From NCBI GenBank assembly GCA_964545075.1, contig CAZJFS010000061.1, positions 1 to 23,010 on the forward strand: a DNA stretch of 23,010 bases. Reading direction: 5' to 3'. This DNA is from DAOPXV01 sp035352535 (GTDB lineage Bacteria > Muiribacteriota > UBA9980). Under the pieces are notes generated by a model. The model searched no databases. It was not told the DNA's origin and saw nothing but the letters and a program-made list of their open reading frames with translations. Position 1 is the stretch's first letter. The number at the start of each line of letters is the position of its first letter. Made by a program: the position numbers and the translations under genes. Positions 23,007 to 23,010 of this stretch are shown piece by piece.

Positions 23007-23010
23007 GGCG

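Overview
The window reads as one tightly packed bacterial chromosome segment of moderate GC content. It shows no insertion sequences, integrases, phage genes or CRISPR arrays. Exported proteins with cleavable-looking signal peptides, a full CheA/CheW/receptor/CheR/CheB chemotaxis set and a selenocysteine tRNA point to a motile, selenocysteine-decoding bacterium, probably with a Gram-negative type envelope. I cannot place it in a phylum from sequence alone; the divergence of the hypothetical genes suggests a poorly sampled lineage.

Layout. (a) Positions 1-12887 are all on the minus strand. In order of transcription (high to low coordinate) they are: a DUF4405-like di-heme membrane protein, a DJ-1/PfpI protein, a class III adenylate/guanylate cyclase, a two-helix Cache-like sensor, a Tim44-like membrane protein, a conserved hypothetical, a 12-repeat TPR protein, a 59-residue basic protein, a fucose/arabinose-isomerase-like protein, a SpoU RNA methyltransferase, an exported two-HKD phospholipase D protein, tRNA-Sec, a SAM methyltransferase, a YaiI/YqxD protein and a truncated exported alpha/beta hydrolase. 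(b) A 204-bp divergent intergenic region (12888-13091) carries back-to-back sigma70-type promoters and a small repeat set. (c) Positions 13092-15248 on the plus strand hold a SAM methyltransferase, a dual-specificity-type phosphatase and a class-I-glutamine-amidotransferase-like C26 hydrolase. (d) Positions 15259-23006 on the minus strand are a chemotaxis operon, cheA - STAS - cheW - mcp - cheR - cheB, converging on the C26 gene with only 10 bp between them.

How the parts work together. The chemotaxis block can carry a complete adaptation circuit: a membrane receptor with a long stack of HAMP-like units, CheW, CheA, methyltransferase and methylesterase. CheY is absent from the window and must lie elsewhere. 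The operon also carries a stand-alone STAS protein, and CheA has an unusual linker where the CheY-binding P2 domain usually sits. The long minus-strand array is mostly housekeeping and envelope functions, with short gaps and several overlaps.

The most solid non-obvious feature is the tRNA-Sec gene (2158-2249), recognised from its UCA anticodon, long variable arm, 6-bp D stem and encoded CCA. I found no gene here with a convincing in-frame UGA, so its selenoprotein clients are outside the window. I did not find anything I would call a new defence or mobile system. The best candidates for undescribed biology are the 301-residue conserved hypothetical, the basic 59-residue protein overlapping the TPR gene, the output-less Cache sensor, and the STAS/poly-HAMP chemotaxis module.
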